From contig NZ_JACHGP010000029.1 in the NCBI RefSeq assembly GCF_014202335.1, forward strand, positions 1 to 64,000: a stretch of 64,000 nucleotides of DNA, written 5' to 3'. The first letter of the stretch is position 1. Each line of letters begins with the position of its first letter. Source of the DNA: Mycobacterium sp. AZCC_0083. Its GTDB lineage: Bacteria > Actinomycetota > Actinomycetes > Mycobacteriales > Mycobacteriaceae. Under the pieces are notes generated by a model. The model saw nothing but the letters and a program-made list of their open reading frames with translations. It did not search any database and was not told where the DNA came from. The position numbers and the translations under genes are program-made. Positions 34,588-43,373 of this stretch are shown here, piece after piece.

Positions 34588-35952
34588 GTGAACGCCCGGA
34601 TCGTTCAGGGCAGCAGCCTTCCGTGGTCCGACCCGGTCAGCGCGACCGAGTATCTCGCCGGGCTGTCCGGCTATGAAGTATCCGGGGCGATCGACGCTCC
34701 TGGCACGCGACGCATAGCGGCGATCACCGATGGTCTGGGCACACCCAACCGACGATTTCCTGCAGTGCACATCACCGGGACCAACGGCAAAGGTTCCACG
34801 TCGGCGATGACCACCAGGCTGCTACGTAGCCAAGGACTGCGCGTCGGTACCTACACCAGCCCCCATACAACCCACGTGACCGAGCGAATCACGGTCGACG
34901 AGAATCCTGTCTCCGCTGAAGAACTCGCCGGCGCGCTGGGTCGGGTGGCATGGATGTCTCGGCGGATCGGAGTAACGCCCAGCTGGTTCGAGGCCGTTAC
35001 CGCAGCGGCATTCACCGTGTTTGCCAATGCCCGAGTCGATGCTGCCGTCGTAGAGGTGGGCATGCTCGGCCGGTGGGACGCCACCAACATCATCGACAGC
35101 ACCGTCGCAGTCGTGACCAACGTCGACCTCGATCACACTGAATTCGCCGGACCCAGTCGGATGCACATCGCCATGGAAAAGGCTGGCATCGTACGGCCGG
35201 GAACGACGCTGGTGCTTGGCGAAACCGACCCCGATATCTTGCCGATCTTTCTGGCCCGAAAGCCGGGTCGGCTTCTGCAACTGGGTGTCGAAATCACCGT
35301 GGCGCGTCGACAGCTTTCGGCGTCAGGGTCCACCGTTGATCTGGTTACTCCGTGGGGTATTCACCGCGAGGTACCGATCAATCTGCGCGGAGCCCACCAG
35401 ACCCGCAACGCTGCCTTGGCGTTGGCGGCGGCTCAAGCGTTTCTCGAATCGCCCATCGACGTTGCAGCTGTTCGCCACGCACTGGGCGCGGTCCGCTTGA
35501 AAGGACGCGCCGAAGTCGTGCGCAGCGCCGAACCGGTGATCATCGTCGACGGTGCGCACAACGCTGCTGCTGGACGCGCCTTGCGTGACACCCTGGATGA
35601 ATACTTTCCGACCCCCGCACGGCGGGTATTGGTGTGTGCGGTTTCGGGCAATCGCGATCCTTCTGAAGTCCTCCGTGGAATTGGCGTCGAGGACTTCGAC
35701 CTCGTCATCGCAACACAGGTGCACTCCACGAGTTCGGCTTCTGCAGAGTCGGTTTCAGCGGCAGCACGCCGATCCGATGTGCCCGCCATGTCCGCCCCCG
35801 ACATCGCAACGGCTCTGCACACGGCCGTCACCTCCGCGGGCACCGACGGGCTGGTCGTCGTTGCCGGCTCGTTGTACCTGGTCGCACCTGCCCGCGACGG
35901 CGTCGCTGCGCTCGTTCGGCCAAGAACAGATGTGACAGCACATGAGCCATGA
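34588..35952 (+). CDS. folC: Dihydrofolate/folylpolyglutamate synthase
   Basis: A 454-residue Mur-ligase-type ATP-dependent enzyme adding glutamate to dihydropteroate or folates. The P-loop is HITGTNGKGSTSAM (about residues 60-73). Other motifs are TSPH, EVGMLGRWDATN, VTNVDLDHTEF and VDGAHNAAAG. The start is uncertain: GTG 34588 and GTG 34540 are both in frame, and the open frame overlaps purU. It is followed immediately by folP (11-bp overlap). It is unlikely to be the only copy in the genome; its location suggests a dedicated folate supply for demethylation. Confidence 0.87.
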   Translation: MNARIVQGSSLPWSDPVSATEYLAGLSGYEVSGAIDAPGTRRIAAITDGLGTPNRRFPAVHITGTNGKGSTSAMTTRLLRSQGLRVGTYTSPHTTHVTERITVDENPVSAEELAGALGRVAWMSRRIGVTPSWFEAVTAAAFTVFANARVDAAVVEVGMLGRWDATNIIDSTVAVVTNVDLDHTEFAGPSRMHIAMEKAGIVRPGTTLVLGETDPDILPIFLARKPGRLLQLGVEITVARRQLSASGSTVDLVTPWGIHREVPINLRGAHQTRNAALALAAAQAFLESPIDVAAVRHALGAVRLKGRAEVVRSAEPVIIVDGAHNAAAGRALRDTLDEYFPTPARRVLVCAVSGNRDPSEVLRGIGVEDFDLVIATQVHSTSSASAESVSAAARRSDVPAMSAPDIATALHTAVTSAGTDGLVVVAGSLYLVAPARDGVAALVRPRTDVTAHEP

Positions 35953-36877
35953 CCTTCGCACTCCGGCTGCGAACGTTGAGCGCTCCGGCGTGCGGTCGGC
36001 GCGGCGGCCCTTCGACGAGATGCTCACGGCCACCGTAGGTGGTGCCCAGCAGTCGAAGCGTTGTCTGGTGATGGGTGTACTCAATGTGACGCCAGACTCA
36101 TTCTCCGACGGTGGCCGCTATCTATGCCTGGATTCGGCGGTTGCACACGGGTACGAGATGGCTCAAGCAGGCGCTGACATCATCGACATCGGCGGTGAAT
36201 CGACCCGGCCGGGCGCACAACGAATCTCGGCATCCGAAGAGTTGCACCGGGTGCTACCGGTGGTGCGCGAATTGGTGGCTGCGGGGATTCCGGTCAGCAT
36301 CGACACCATGCGTGCGGAGGTGGCAGTTGCCGCGGTGTCGTTGGGCGTGCAGGTGGTCAACGATGTTAGCGGAGGCCTGGCCGACCCTGAGATGGCCCTC
36401 GCAATCGCCGAGCTCGGCGTGCCGTTTGTGGCGATGCATTGGCGCGCTCACAGTGCGGTCATGCAACAGCACACCCACTATGCCGGCGATGTCGTCGCAG
36501 CGGTTGGGTATGAATTGGCCTGCCGGATAGACTCCCTCGTCGCGGCAGGGGTGGAGTTCGAACGTATCGTCGTCGACCCCGGCATCGGGTTTGCCAAAGA
36601 CGCTGAACAAAGCTGGGCCCTGCTGAGCAGGCTGCCCGAGCTCAGCGCCCGATTGCAGAGGCCAGTACTCGTCGGTGCGTCGCGAAAACGGTTCTTGCGC
36701 AGAGCCGCTGGCGCCGCCGTTCTGGATGCCGCGACTGCATCCGTTTCCGCGTTGGCTGCCTTAGCAGGTGCGAAATGTGTCCGCGTCCATGATGTCGCGA
36801 GCAACCTGGGGGCGGTGCGGGTGGCCGAGAACTGGATGGCTCATGCGGCGCTGGTGGCGGATTACCCTACGCATTGA
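35942..36877 (+). CDS. folP: Dihydropteroate synthase
   Basis: A 311-residue TIM-barrel enzyme joining p-aminobenzoate to hydroxymethyl-dihydropterin pyrophosphate. All main motifs are present: MGVLNVTPDSFSDGG (about 44-58), DIGGESTRPGA, VVNDVSGG, VDPGIGFAKDAEQSW, VGASRKRFL and VRVHDVASN. About 40 residues precede the first motif, longer than usual. It overlaps folC and, at its 3' end, overlaps the convergent second folD by 16 bp. It is a second sign of dedicated folate production here. Confidence 0.9.
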   Translation: MSHDLRTPAANVERSGVRSARRPFDEMLTATVGGAQQSKRCLVMGVLNVTPDSFSDGGRYLCLDSAVAHGYEMAQAGADIIDIGGESTRPGAQRISASEELHRVLPVVRELVAAGIPVSIDTMRAEVAVAAVSLGVQVVNDVSGGLADPEMALAIAELGVPFVAMHWRAHSAVMQQHTHYAGDVVAAVGYELACRIDSLVAAGVEFERIVVDPGIGFAKDAEQSWALLSRLPELSARLQRPVLVGASRKRFLRRAAGAAVLDAATASVSALAALAGAKCVRVHDVASNLGAVRVAENWMAHAALVADYPTH

Positions 36878-37740
36878 TCGGTCGTGAGGCGGACCGTTTC
36901 ACCGGCCGGAGCACCTGCGGCGTCTGCGGTCTGAGCCAACAGCACGGCGATCGTCATCGGCCCGACACCGCCCGGCACCGGAGTGATCCATTGCGCGCGC
37001 TCACGTGCCGCCCCGTACTCGACGTCACCGACGTTGCCGGGGCTGTAGCCTGCGTCGACAACGACGGCTCCGCGCTTGATCCAGCCTCCGCGAATCAGTT
37101 CCGGCTGACCCACCGCAGCGACGATGATATCGGCGCTTCCCACCTGATCCGGCAGATCCGCGGTGCGTGAATGGCAGTAGGTGACTGTCGCGTTGCGTCG
37201 CAAGAGCAGCATCCCGACCGGCAGGCCCAGGATCGAGCTGCGGCCGATCACCGCGGCATGTTTGCCCTCGATGTCGATGTCGTAGGCGTCGAGCAATCGC
37301 AAAATTCCTGAAGGAGTGCACGATTCGTAACCGGGGGAGCCCAGGGCGATGGCGGCGAAGGAGGCGGCGGTGACGCCATCGACGTCCTTGTGGGGTGCGA
37401 TCGCTTCGAATGCGGCGCGCTCATCGATGTGATGCGGCACCGGGTGTTGCAGCAGGATGCCGTCGACGTCATCGCTGTCGGATAGGGCGCGCAATTCGCC
37501 GATCAGTTTGTCGGTCGTGGTTGCGGCGTCAAGCTGCACTCGCAGTGAACGGATTCCGACGTCGGCGCAGCGGTTGGCCTTCATCCGTACGTAGGTATGG
37601 GAGGCGGGATCGTCGCCGACGAGCACGGTGGCCAGGCAGGGGACCTTGCCGGAGGAGTACTTGAGTAGTTCGACACGCTGGGCGGTATCGGTGAGCAGTT
37701 TGGACGCGACCAGCGCACCATTCAGTTCGGAGGCAGACAT
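36862..37740 (-). CDS. folD: Methylene-THF dehydrogenase/cyclohydrolase FolD, canonical copy
   Basis: A 292-residue FolD protein. The catalytic YVRMK (Tyr and Lys) is present in SHTYVRMKANRCADVGI, along with DGILLQHPVP, HKDVDGV, CTPSG, VIGRSSILGLPVG and ITPVPGGVGPMTIAVLL. It should be bifunctional: methylene-THF to methenyl-THF to 10-formyl-THF. ATG 37740 has AGAAAGG upstream; the frame extends to 37866 without support. It ends the minus-strand operon of SDR, demethylase copy 3, small protein, dioxygenase and maleylacetate reductase. Confidence 0.89.
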   Translation of the reverse strand: MSASELNGALVASKLLTDTAQRVELLKYSSGKVPCLATVLVGDDPASHTYVRMKANRCADVGIRSLRVQLDAATTTDKLIGELRALSDSDDVDGILLQHPVPHHIDERAAFEAIAPHKDVDGVTAASFAAIALGSPGYESCTPSGILRLLDAYDIDIEGKHAAVIGRSSILGLPVGMLLLRRNATVTYCHSRTADLPDQVGSADIIVAAVGQPELIRGGWIKRGAVVVDAGYSPGNVGDVEYGAARERAQWITPVPGGVGPMTIAVLLAQTADAAGAPAGETVRLTTDQCVG

Positions 37741-37804
37741 CCCATCCCTTTCTGATAGATCTTGGGGCCGGCGGCGGCTGCGTGATGACGGCGCGGTGGG
37801 TACT

Positions 37805-38902
37805 TCAGGGGACCGACGGCGACAGTCCGCGCCATGCACCTTCGAGTAGGCGGTGTACCAGGGCATGAGTCAGCGGCCGGGGGCTAGTCAACCCCCTTGC
37901 CAGTGCGGCCTCTACGGCCTGCTCTACCTGAGATTCCGTAATACCAATCGCGCGTAGTCCTTTCGGCGTCCCGACAGAACGACCGAGCGACCAGATCGCA
38001 GTGGGTAGCTCATCGCTGACAGTGTCCATTGCCGCCGCCAATCGCGCGACGGCGCCCGGCACCGCCGGACGCACGAACTTCACTGCATACGGCAGCACGA
38101 TCGCATGGGTGAGCGCATGGGGCGTGTCGAAGATTCCGCCGAGCAGATGGCAAAGCGCATGGTGAATGCTCGTTCCGACGGTGCCAAGTGCGGTTCCAGC
38201 CAGGCAGGAGGCAACCAGGACCTGTCCTCGGGCGGCGACGTCCGCTCCGCGGTAGGCGCTGAGCAGGTGGCGGTTGATGCGCCGCGCACCGTCGAGGGCT
38301 TGTGCGTCGGTGATGGGATCGGGGTTGGGGGCCCACAGCGCTTCGGCGCAGTGGGCTAGCGCGTTCATGCCGCTCGGTCCTACGACATCGGAGGGTAGCG
38401 TGACGAGCAAGTGTGGATCGTAAATCACCACCTTGGGCAACGCTCCGCTGTCACGTGCGGTCCTCTTTTCGCCATTCGATGTCAGGCCGTAGATGGCAGT
38501 CATCTCGCTGCCCGAGTACGTGGTCGGCACGCACACCAGAGGCAGACCTGTACTGACGGCGACGGCCTTGCCCAAGCCGATGGCGCTGCCGCCGCCAACG
38601 GTCACTAGCGCGTCGATCCCCGCGTCGGTCGCTGCGACGGTCGCGCGCTCGGCCAGTTCGCGGGGAACGTGCTGGCGGACCTCGCTCCACACCACGTGCA
38701 GGCGGTCAGCGACCGCGAGCTGGGCCTGCTCCGCCACATGGCCGCCGCACTCGGCGGCGATGAGCATCACGCGTTGGGCGCCTATGCGCTCGAGTTCGTC
38801 GTGGACATCGCCGAGCGCGCCGTCGCGGAACACGATTCGCCCGGGCATCGTGTCGCGGGTGAATCCGGCCGGGGCCAGCGTGGAGGAGGGGGCCGATTCC
38901 AT
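37805..38902 (-). CDS. Maleylacetate reductase (iron-ADH fold)
   Basis: A 365-residue group-III alcohol dehydrogenase-fold protein. NAD(P)-binding GGGSAIGLGKAVA lies at about residues 85-97, followed by TTYSGSEMTAIYG. The motif GMNALAHCAEALWAP carries Asn where metal-dependent members have Asp, as in maleylacetate reductases. HHALCHLLGGIFDTPHALTHAIVLPYAVKF is also typical. It reduces maleylacetate to 3-oxoadipate with NAD(P)H. ATG 38902 is preferred to the TTG at 38938. It lies directly downstream of the intradiol dioxygenase, the usual hydroxyquinol pathway order. Confidence 0.88.
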   Translation of the reverse strand: MESAPSSTLAPAGFTRDTMPGRIVFRDGALGDVHDELERIGAQRVMLIAAECGGHVAEQAQLAVADRLHVVWSEVRQHVPRELAERATVAATDAGIDALVTVGGGSAIGLGKAVAVSTGLPLVCVPTTYSGSEMTAIYGLTSNGEKRTARDSGALPKVVIYDPHLLVTLPSDVVGPSGMNALAHCAEALWAPNPDPITDAQALDGARRINRHLLSAYRGADVAARGQVLVASCLAGTALGTVGTSIHHALCHLLGGIFDTPHALTHAIVLPYAVKFVRPAVPGAVARLAAAMDTVSDELPTAIWSLGRSVGTPKGLRAIGITESQVEQAVEAALARGLTSPRPLTHALVHRLLEGAWRGLSPSVP

Positions 38903-38934
38903 GGTCGTCGTGAGCCTTTCGCCGTGCGTCGCGG

Positions 38935-39864
38935 TCAACGCAGTTTGGTGCGGCTGGTGCTGAACGACACGGTGGAAGACTCGCCTGATGTCAGCACGAA
39001 ATCATGACGCAGTTCCCAAAACGGCGCGGTGCGACTGGCGGCGGCGCACCGGCCTGGGTCGCTGACCAAGTCGTAATGCACTACGAGGGACGGCTTGACG
39101 CCGAACACGGCGTCGCTGCTGATCCAAGGGTCGTCGTCGGTGTAGAGCTCGGTGACCACTGTGCGAAAGCCTTCCGCCGAGGCGATCACGTGGACATGGG
39201 CGGGCCGCATGTTGTGCCTGCCGGTCGCACGCAGCAGATCTCCGACAGGTCCGTCGTCGGGGATCGGGTAACTGACCGGCTTGATCGTCCACAACTCGTA
39301 GCCGCCGTCGTCGTCGGTGATGAAGCGGCCGCGCAGGTTGTAATCCGGCTGGCGTGGATCGGTGTTTTCGTAGAGACCGTTGTGGTCGGTGCCCCAGATG
39401 TCGAGTTGGGCGCCGGGGATGGCGCGACCGTCGACGTCGATCACGCGCCCGACGATGTGCGCGGTTTCGCCGTCACTGGGACCTCGGCAGATGTCGGCGC
39501 CGTTGGGCTCGAGGGGCGATCCGGCGCGGTAGAACGGCCCCAGCACGCTGGCCTCCAGTGCCCCGTCGGGAACCGGCGCCGCCAGTGTGTCGACCGTCAT
39601 GGTCAGTCCCAAGACGTCAGCGAGCAGGATGAACTCATGTCGTGACTCATCGCTGAAGTCACCGCAGCGCTTGAGGTAGTGCGCCGCAGCCAACAGCTCG
39701 TGCGGCTGAAGACGAACTTCGCGCGCTAGTTCGTGAGCGTGGCGTATCAAGGCCGAAACGACCTCTCGCACACGCGGATCGGGTGCCGGGGCCACGGCGG
39801 CCAGCACGGTTTCGGTGATCTGTTCGCTAGTGGTGGCAGTTGCGATGCGGGTGGTATTCACCAT
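38935..39864 (-). CDS. Intradiol ring-cleavage dioxygenase, hydroxyquinol 1,2-dioxygenase type
   Basis: A 309-residue dioxygenase. An N-terminal helical dimerisation domain (about 20-110) precedes the beta-sandwich catalytic domain. The four Fe(III) ligands are visible: Tyr in HNGLYENTD, Tyr in KPVSYPIPDDGP, and the two His of MRPAHVHVI. AxLDIWGTDHNG and YNLRGRFITDDDGGYELWT are family segments. Adjacency to maleylacetate reductase points to hydroxyquinol (1,2,4-trihydroxybenzene) as substrate, giving maleylacetate. ATG 39864 is chosen over the longer frame. Confidence 0.89.
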   Translation of the reverse strand: MVNTTRIATATTSEQITETVLAAVAPAPDPRVREVVSALIRHAHELAREVRLQPHELLAAAHYLKRCGDFSDESRHEFILLADVLGLTMTVDTLAAPVPDGALEASVLGPFYRAGSPLEPNGADICRGPSDGETAHIVGRVIDVDGRAIPGAQLDIWGTDHNGLYENTDPRQPDYNLRGRFITDDDGGYELWTIKPVSYPIPDDGPVGDLLRATGRHNMRPAHVHVIASAEGFRTVVTELYTDDDPWISSDAVFGVKPSLVVHYDLVSDPGRCAAASRTAPFWELRHDFVLTSGESSTVSFSTSRTKLR

Positions 39865-40163
39865 CGCCTGCCATCGCGTCGGGTCCGATCGCGGACGGTC
39901 TGACTCGGCCCGGCCCACAATGCAGGTGAGGTGAAGTAGCTGCGGCCGAGTCGGCGGCGGTATGCCGGTGGGACGCTGACGGTGTCCTGGAACGCCTCGC
40001 TGGCATCACCGACTTGCTCGACCACGGCGTTCACTGCCGTGGTCTCCTCGGTACAGCGGGCGTCGCGACTGTCGGGAGCGCGCAGCAACGCCAGCACGTC
40101 TTCGGATTCGGCTCGTAGGGTGTACGCGTACAAGCGCTGCGCGGCGAGAGCTGTTTCCAACAC
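39858..40163 (-). CDS. Small hypothetical protein in the hydroxyquinol operon
   Basis: A 101-residue frame with GTG 40163 and AGGA seven bases upstream. The first half is helical (LETALAAQRLYAYTLRAESEDVLALL, followed by NAVVEQVGDASEAF), and the C-terminal 40 residues are Arg-rich. It lies 55 bp after demethylase copy 3 and overlaps the dioxygenase start by 7 bp, so translational coupling is likely. I recognise no family. It could be an accessory subunit or a regulator of the neighbouring enzymes. Confidence 0.55.
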   Translation of the reverse strand: MLETALAAQRLYAYTLRAESEDVLALLRAPDSRDARCTEETTAVNAVVEQVGDASEAFQDTVSVPPAYRRRLGRSYFTSPALWAGPSQTVRDRTRRDGRRW

Positions 40164-40218
40164 GATGTGTCCTGTTCGGTTGAGGGCGTTCGACTTTGGT
40201 TCGCAGCGCCGCGTGCCT

Positions 40219-41589
40219 CTATGCCAGCGAGGTGGTGCTGATCGTCGCCCGGATCTCGGTCTGGACGTGGGGATCCAGGTTCGGTTTGGGCGAATCGGGG
40301 TCCTGCCCCCATAGCAGGCTGACCTCGGCACCGTCGACCGCCTCGGCTTCGTCGATCATCGCCAGCGAGCACAGGGAGTCGATGTTGACCGTGTAGCCGC
40401 TGAAGGTGGCCAACCCGACCACGCGCCCGTCCTTGCGCACCTGATCGAACTGGAAGTGCGTGAACGATGTGATTGGCAGGTCGAGTCGCATGGGGCGAGC
40501 GGCTGGCTCCCGGTAGAGATTGTCGGCGAATACCCGAGCGGCATCGGCCTCGTTCCACCGCAGCCACACCTTCCGACGGTGCGGCTGCGACGTCCGCCGT
40601 TCAAGCGCCTCACGCCCGATGAAGTCGTGGTCGAACTTGATGTTGCGCCCGTAGCCGAGATCCCACGGCGTGGAGTAGTAGTCCTCGATGTCGTCCGAGG
40701 CGAAGCTGCCACCGATGCTGGCGAAGCCTTCCAGCCCCGCCACGGGCAGCCAGCTGCGGTACTCCGCGAGCCGCTCATCGCTGTAGATGGCGGGCATTGG
40801 TGCGGGGATCCACCCGGATTCATAGATTGTGCTGACATAGGAGATGGACCCTCCTTGGCGGAGTCCAAACTTCTCGCCGGCATCGAGCAGCGCGTCAAGC
40901 ACCGCGGGTCCACCCTCGGCGGGGCCGACGATCTCCAGGCCCGTCAGCTCCCGACCCGGAACCCCGGCCATGGTGTGGTTGAGGGCGCGCACCGGCGTGC
41001 CCGCGATGTCGAATCGGCCCATGTTGAAGAACCGAATGTGTTCCAGCGGGCCGCCGCGCACTGCTTCGAGAATCTTCTGAGTTGCCGGACCGTTGAGCTG
41101 ATAGCGAAACGTCAAACGTCCCTGCGGATTTGCCTCCGAACGCTCGTCGCGAACGATGCTGACGTCGTAGTCACCCGTTTCGACGTTGTACTGCACCCAG
41201 TTCGGGGCTGCAGGTGTGCCGACCAGAACGTATTCGTCGTCGTCGAACCCGAACAGGATGGCGTCGGAGATGACGTAGCCGTCGTGGTTGCACGCCACGA
41301 ATTGCTTGGCCTTGTCCTTGCCGAACGTCGCGAAGGTGTTGACTCCGAGATCGGAGAACAACCGCTTCACGTCGGGGCCTTTGACGTAGAGGTCCGTCAT
41401 GTGGTGGGACTGGTCGAACAGCACGGTGGTCTCCTTCCACGCGCGCTGTTCGCCTCGCCACGTCGTATATTCGGGCTGGAACGGCATCTTGTAGTGCATT
41501 GCGGGCAAGCTGCGTAAGAAGCGCGCCGGATTGCCGGCCTGATCAAGTGCCTGTTGCAGGCTCACACCTGCCAATGTCTCCAATGACAT
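40219..41589 (-). CDS. LigM/DesA-like THF-dependent O-demethylase, copy 3
   Basis: A 456-residue GcvT-superfamily demethylase. It has EYTTWRGEQRAW, LFDQSHHMTDLY, KDKAKQFVACN, FFNMGRFDIAGTPVRALNHTMAG, YESGWIPAPMPAIY and YYSTPWDLGYG. The LigM Arg position is Thr (VLVGTPAAPNW) and the YxYP Tyr pair is only partly kept (HYKMP), so it again probably acts on a substrate without carboxylate. It is co-transcribed with the hydroxyquinol dioxygenase and maleylacetate reductase, which suggests a methoxylated hydroquinone-like substrate. ATG 41589 has AGGAAGGA upstream. Confidence 0.87.
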   Translation of the reverse strand: MSLETLAGVSLQQALDQAGNPARFLRSLPAMHYKMPFQPEYTTWRGEQRAWKETTVLFDQSHHMTDLYVKGPDVKRLFSDLGVNTFATFGKDKAKQFVACNHDGYVISDAILFGFDDDEYVLVGTPAAPNWVQYNVETGDYDVSIVRDERSEANPQGRLTFRYQLNGPATQKILEAVRGGPLEHIRFFNMGRFDIAGTPVRALNHTMAGVPGRELTGLEIVGPAEGGPAVLDALLDAGEKFGLRQGGSISYVSTIYESGWIPAPMPAIYSDERLAEYRSWLPVAGLEGFASIGGSFASDDIEDYYSTPWDLGYGRNIKFDHDFIGREALERRTSQPHRRKVWLRWNEADAARVFADNLYREPAARPMRLDLPITSFTHFQFDQVRKDGRVVGLATFSGYTVNIDSLCSLAMIDEAEAVDGAEVSLLWGQDPDSPKPNLDPHVQTEIRATISTTSLA

Positions 41590-41626
41590 TGCGTTCCTTC
41601 CTATTTGGGCGGACGACATGGGCTGA

Positions 41627-42427
41627 TCACAGCACCGCCTTGCTGATGCCACCGTCGACCTCGAGGACCGTACCGGTCACGTAGGTGGCGAGATCGGACG
41701 CGAGGAACACCACGGCGTTGGCGATCTCGGCGGGGTCGGCCCACCGGCCGATCCGGATGCCGCTCGCCGCGGTCATGCCGCCGCGTACTTCCTCAGCGGT
41801 CTTGCCCTGCGACTGCCCAATCGCTTCGTGCTTAGAGGTCCAACCTTCAGTCAGAGTCATGCCGGGGGAGATGGCGTTCACAAGGACGTTCTTCGCGGTG
41901 GCCTCACTCGCCAGGTAGTTGGTGAACGCAAGCACAGCCGCGTTGGTGATGCCGGTTACACCGGCGTTGGGTACCAATGTCAGGGCGGTCGCTCCGGCGA
42001 TGTTGATGATGCGCCCCGATCCAGAGTCGCTGAGCAGGGGCAGGGCGGCGGAGGCGACGCGATGAAAGCCCAGCAGTTTGGCGTCGAGGTAGCTGGCCAG
42101 CGTTTCGGTCGGGGTTTCGGTCAGTGCCGATGGAGTGAGCTGCGGTCCGGCGGAATTGACCACGATGTCCAAGCGGCCTCCCCAGGAGTGTGCCTTGGCG
42201 ACGGCGGTGCGGACCGACTCGGTGTCGGTGACATCTGCACCGAGGGTGAGTACATCATTGGGTCCCGGCGAGGGGAGCGTGGCCGCGGCGGACTTGAGCG
42301 CATCCTCGTCGCGGGCGATGAGCGCCACCCTTACACCTTGCTCCTGCAGGGCCTTGGCGATGGCGAATCCGATGCCGCGGCTCGCGCCGGTGATGAGGGC
42401 GACGCGGTCCTGAAGTCCCAATGTCAT
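41627..42427 (-). CDS. SDR-family protein with altered catalytic residues
   Basis: A 266-residue SDR-fold protein. Cofactor-binding GASRGIGFAIAKAL (about residues 14-27) and NSAG (in IVVNSAGPQ) are intact. The catalytic YxxxK region, expected after about residue 155, reads PNAGVTGITNAAVLAFT, with Thr and Asn at the positions of Tyr and Lys. The Ser position is in IINIAGATA. It may bind NAD(P) without normal oxidoreductase activity or use a different mechanism. It is first in the operon with demethylase copy 3; ATG 42427 is chosen. An operator-like palindrome lies 165 bp upstream. Confidence 0.84.
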   Translation of the reverse strand: MTLGLQDRVALITGASRGIGFAIAKALQEQGVRVALIARDEDALKSAAATLPSPGPNDVLTLGADVTDTESVRTAVAKAHSWGGRLDIVVNSAGPQLTPSALTETPTETLASYLDAKLLGFHRVASAALPLLSDSGSGRIINIAGATALTLVPNAGVTGITNAAVLAFTNYLASEATAKNVLVNAISPGMTLTEGWTSKHEAIGQSQGKTAEEVRGGMTAASGIRIGRWADPAEIANAVVFLASDLATYVTGTVLEVDGGISKAVL

Positions 42428-42812
42428 TGTGTTTGTTCTCCTGTCAATGTCTGTTCGGTTGCGACGCGATCCGACTGGCCAGCAGGGCACATGAGCCGCA
42501 CCCCTGTGTCGATATCCGACCGTGGTGCTGCGGCCTCCGGTGGACGCGTGCACATCGATGCCACGTTCTCCCGCGTCGAAAAATTAACACAACTTGCGTG
42601 CTCAAGCAAGATATTTATGAGAGGCTCTCGGAGAGTGGGTCGCGGCGCGCGAATATGTGTGCTGATACTGGGAAGATGGCGGGACTCGGGGGCGGCCGTC
42701 CATCGCGGTAGCACTGACGCCCGCGGGAAGTGATTTGGTTAGCTTGCGTAGTCATCTATTCTGGACTGCGGCGATCCACGATCGGTTCGCCGTAGGAGAG
42801 GAGCGTCCGTCG
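42428..42812. other. 385-bp divergent regulatory region
   Basis: Lies between the SDR-demethylase operon (minus) and MarR copy 2 (plus). It contains the palindrome at 42593-42610 and the block shared with the region before MarR copy 1. No gene is seen. Confidence 0.6.
42593..42610. promoter_or_regulatory. CTTGC-N8-GCAAG palindrome, site 6
   Basis: CTTGCGTGCTCAAGCAAG, with full CTTGC/GCAAG ends. It is positioned to control both the minus-strand demethylase-hydroxyquinol operon and MarR copy 2. Confidence 0.65.
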
Positions 42813-43373
42813 ATGGCTGCCCAGGGTGATGCGCGAACCGCGAATAATCGGACTCCCCGACTGAGTGTCGACGGAGTCGATCATGCAAAGCGGTTACGCG
42901 CTGTTGTCGACCGTTTGGAGGAGGAGACGATGCTCTGGCAGGAGTTCCTGCGTGCGCATCGAACCATCATCGACAAGATGGGCGAGCAAATGATGCGCGA
43001 CCACAATCTGCCCCTTGAGTGGTTTGACGTATTGATCCACCTCGCTGACCTGCCGGATGGGCGGCTTCGTCAGCGGGTATTGCGCGACCGGCTCCTTCTG
43101 AGTGAAAGCGGTGTGAGCAGGCTGCTGCTGCGCATGGAGCAGGCGGGGTTCGTCGCGCGCAACACCGCAGGCGAGGACAAGCGCGGCATGGAGATCAGCC
43201 TGACCGATCAGGGTCGCACCGCGGTGATCGAGGCCACTGAATCGCATGTCGCGATGGTGTCCACGCTGTTCACGCAGCGACTCACCCGCACCGACCTCAA
43301 CGCGTTGGGCCGTGTCCTGCCCAAGCTCACCGCCGAATCTGAGGAATTCGCAACGCCATTGAACGGGGCATGA
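42813..43373 (+). CDS. MarR-family regulator, copy 2
   Basis: A 186-residue MarR protein nearly identical to copy 1 from residue 25 to 175 (AKRLRAVVDRLEEETMLWQE, LRDRLLLSESGVSRLLLRMEQAGF, GEDKRGMEISLT). ATG 42813 follows GAGAGGAG; the longer frame from 42735 crosses the promoter region. The C-terminus carries a few extra residues (EEFATPLNGA). It ends one base before the MetE-like gene, which implies co-transcription. It is the most likely repressor at the palindrome upstream. Confidence 0.89.
   Translation: MAAQGDARTANNRTPRLSVDGVDHAKRLRAVVDRLEEETMLWQEFLRAHRTIIDKMGEQMMRDHNLPLEWFDVLIHLADLPDGRLRQRVLRDRLLLSESGVSRLLLRMEQAGFVARNTAGEDKRGMEISLTDQGRTAVIEATESHVAMVSTLFTQRLTRTDLNALGRVLPKLTAESEEFATPLNGA

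Noticed and set aside
25243..41589. The three GcvT-like proteins as glycine cleavage T-protein or DMSP demethylase
   Set aside because: Length of about 455, the FDQ..HM motif, and absence of gcvH, gcvP or DMSP genes fit LigM/DesA better; the neighbouring genes are for aromatic breakdown.
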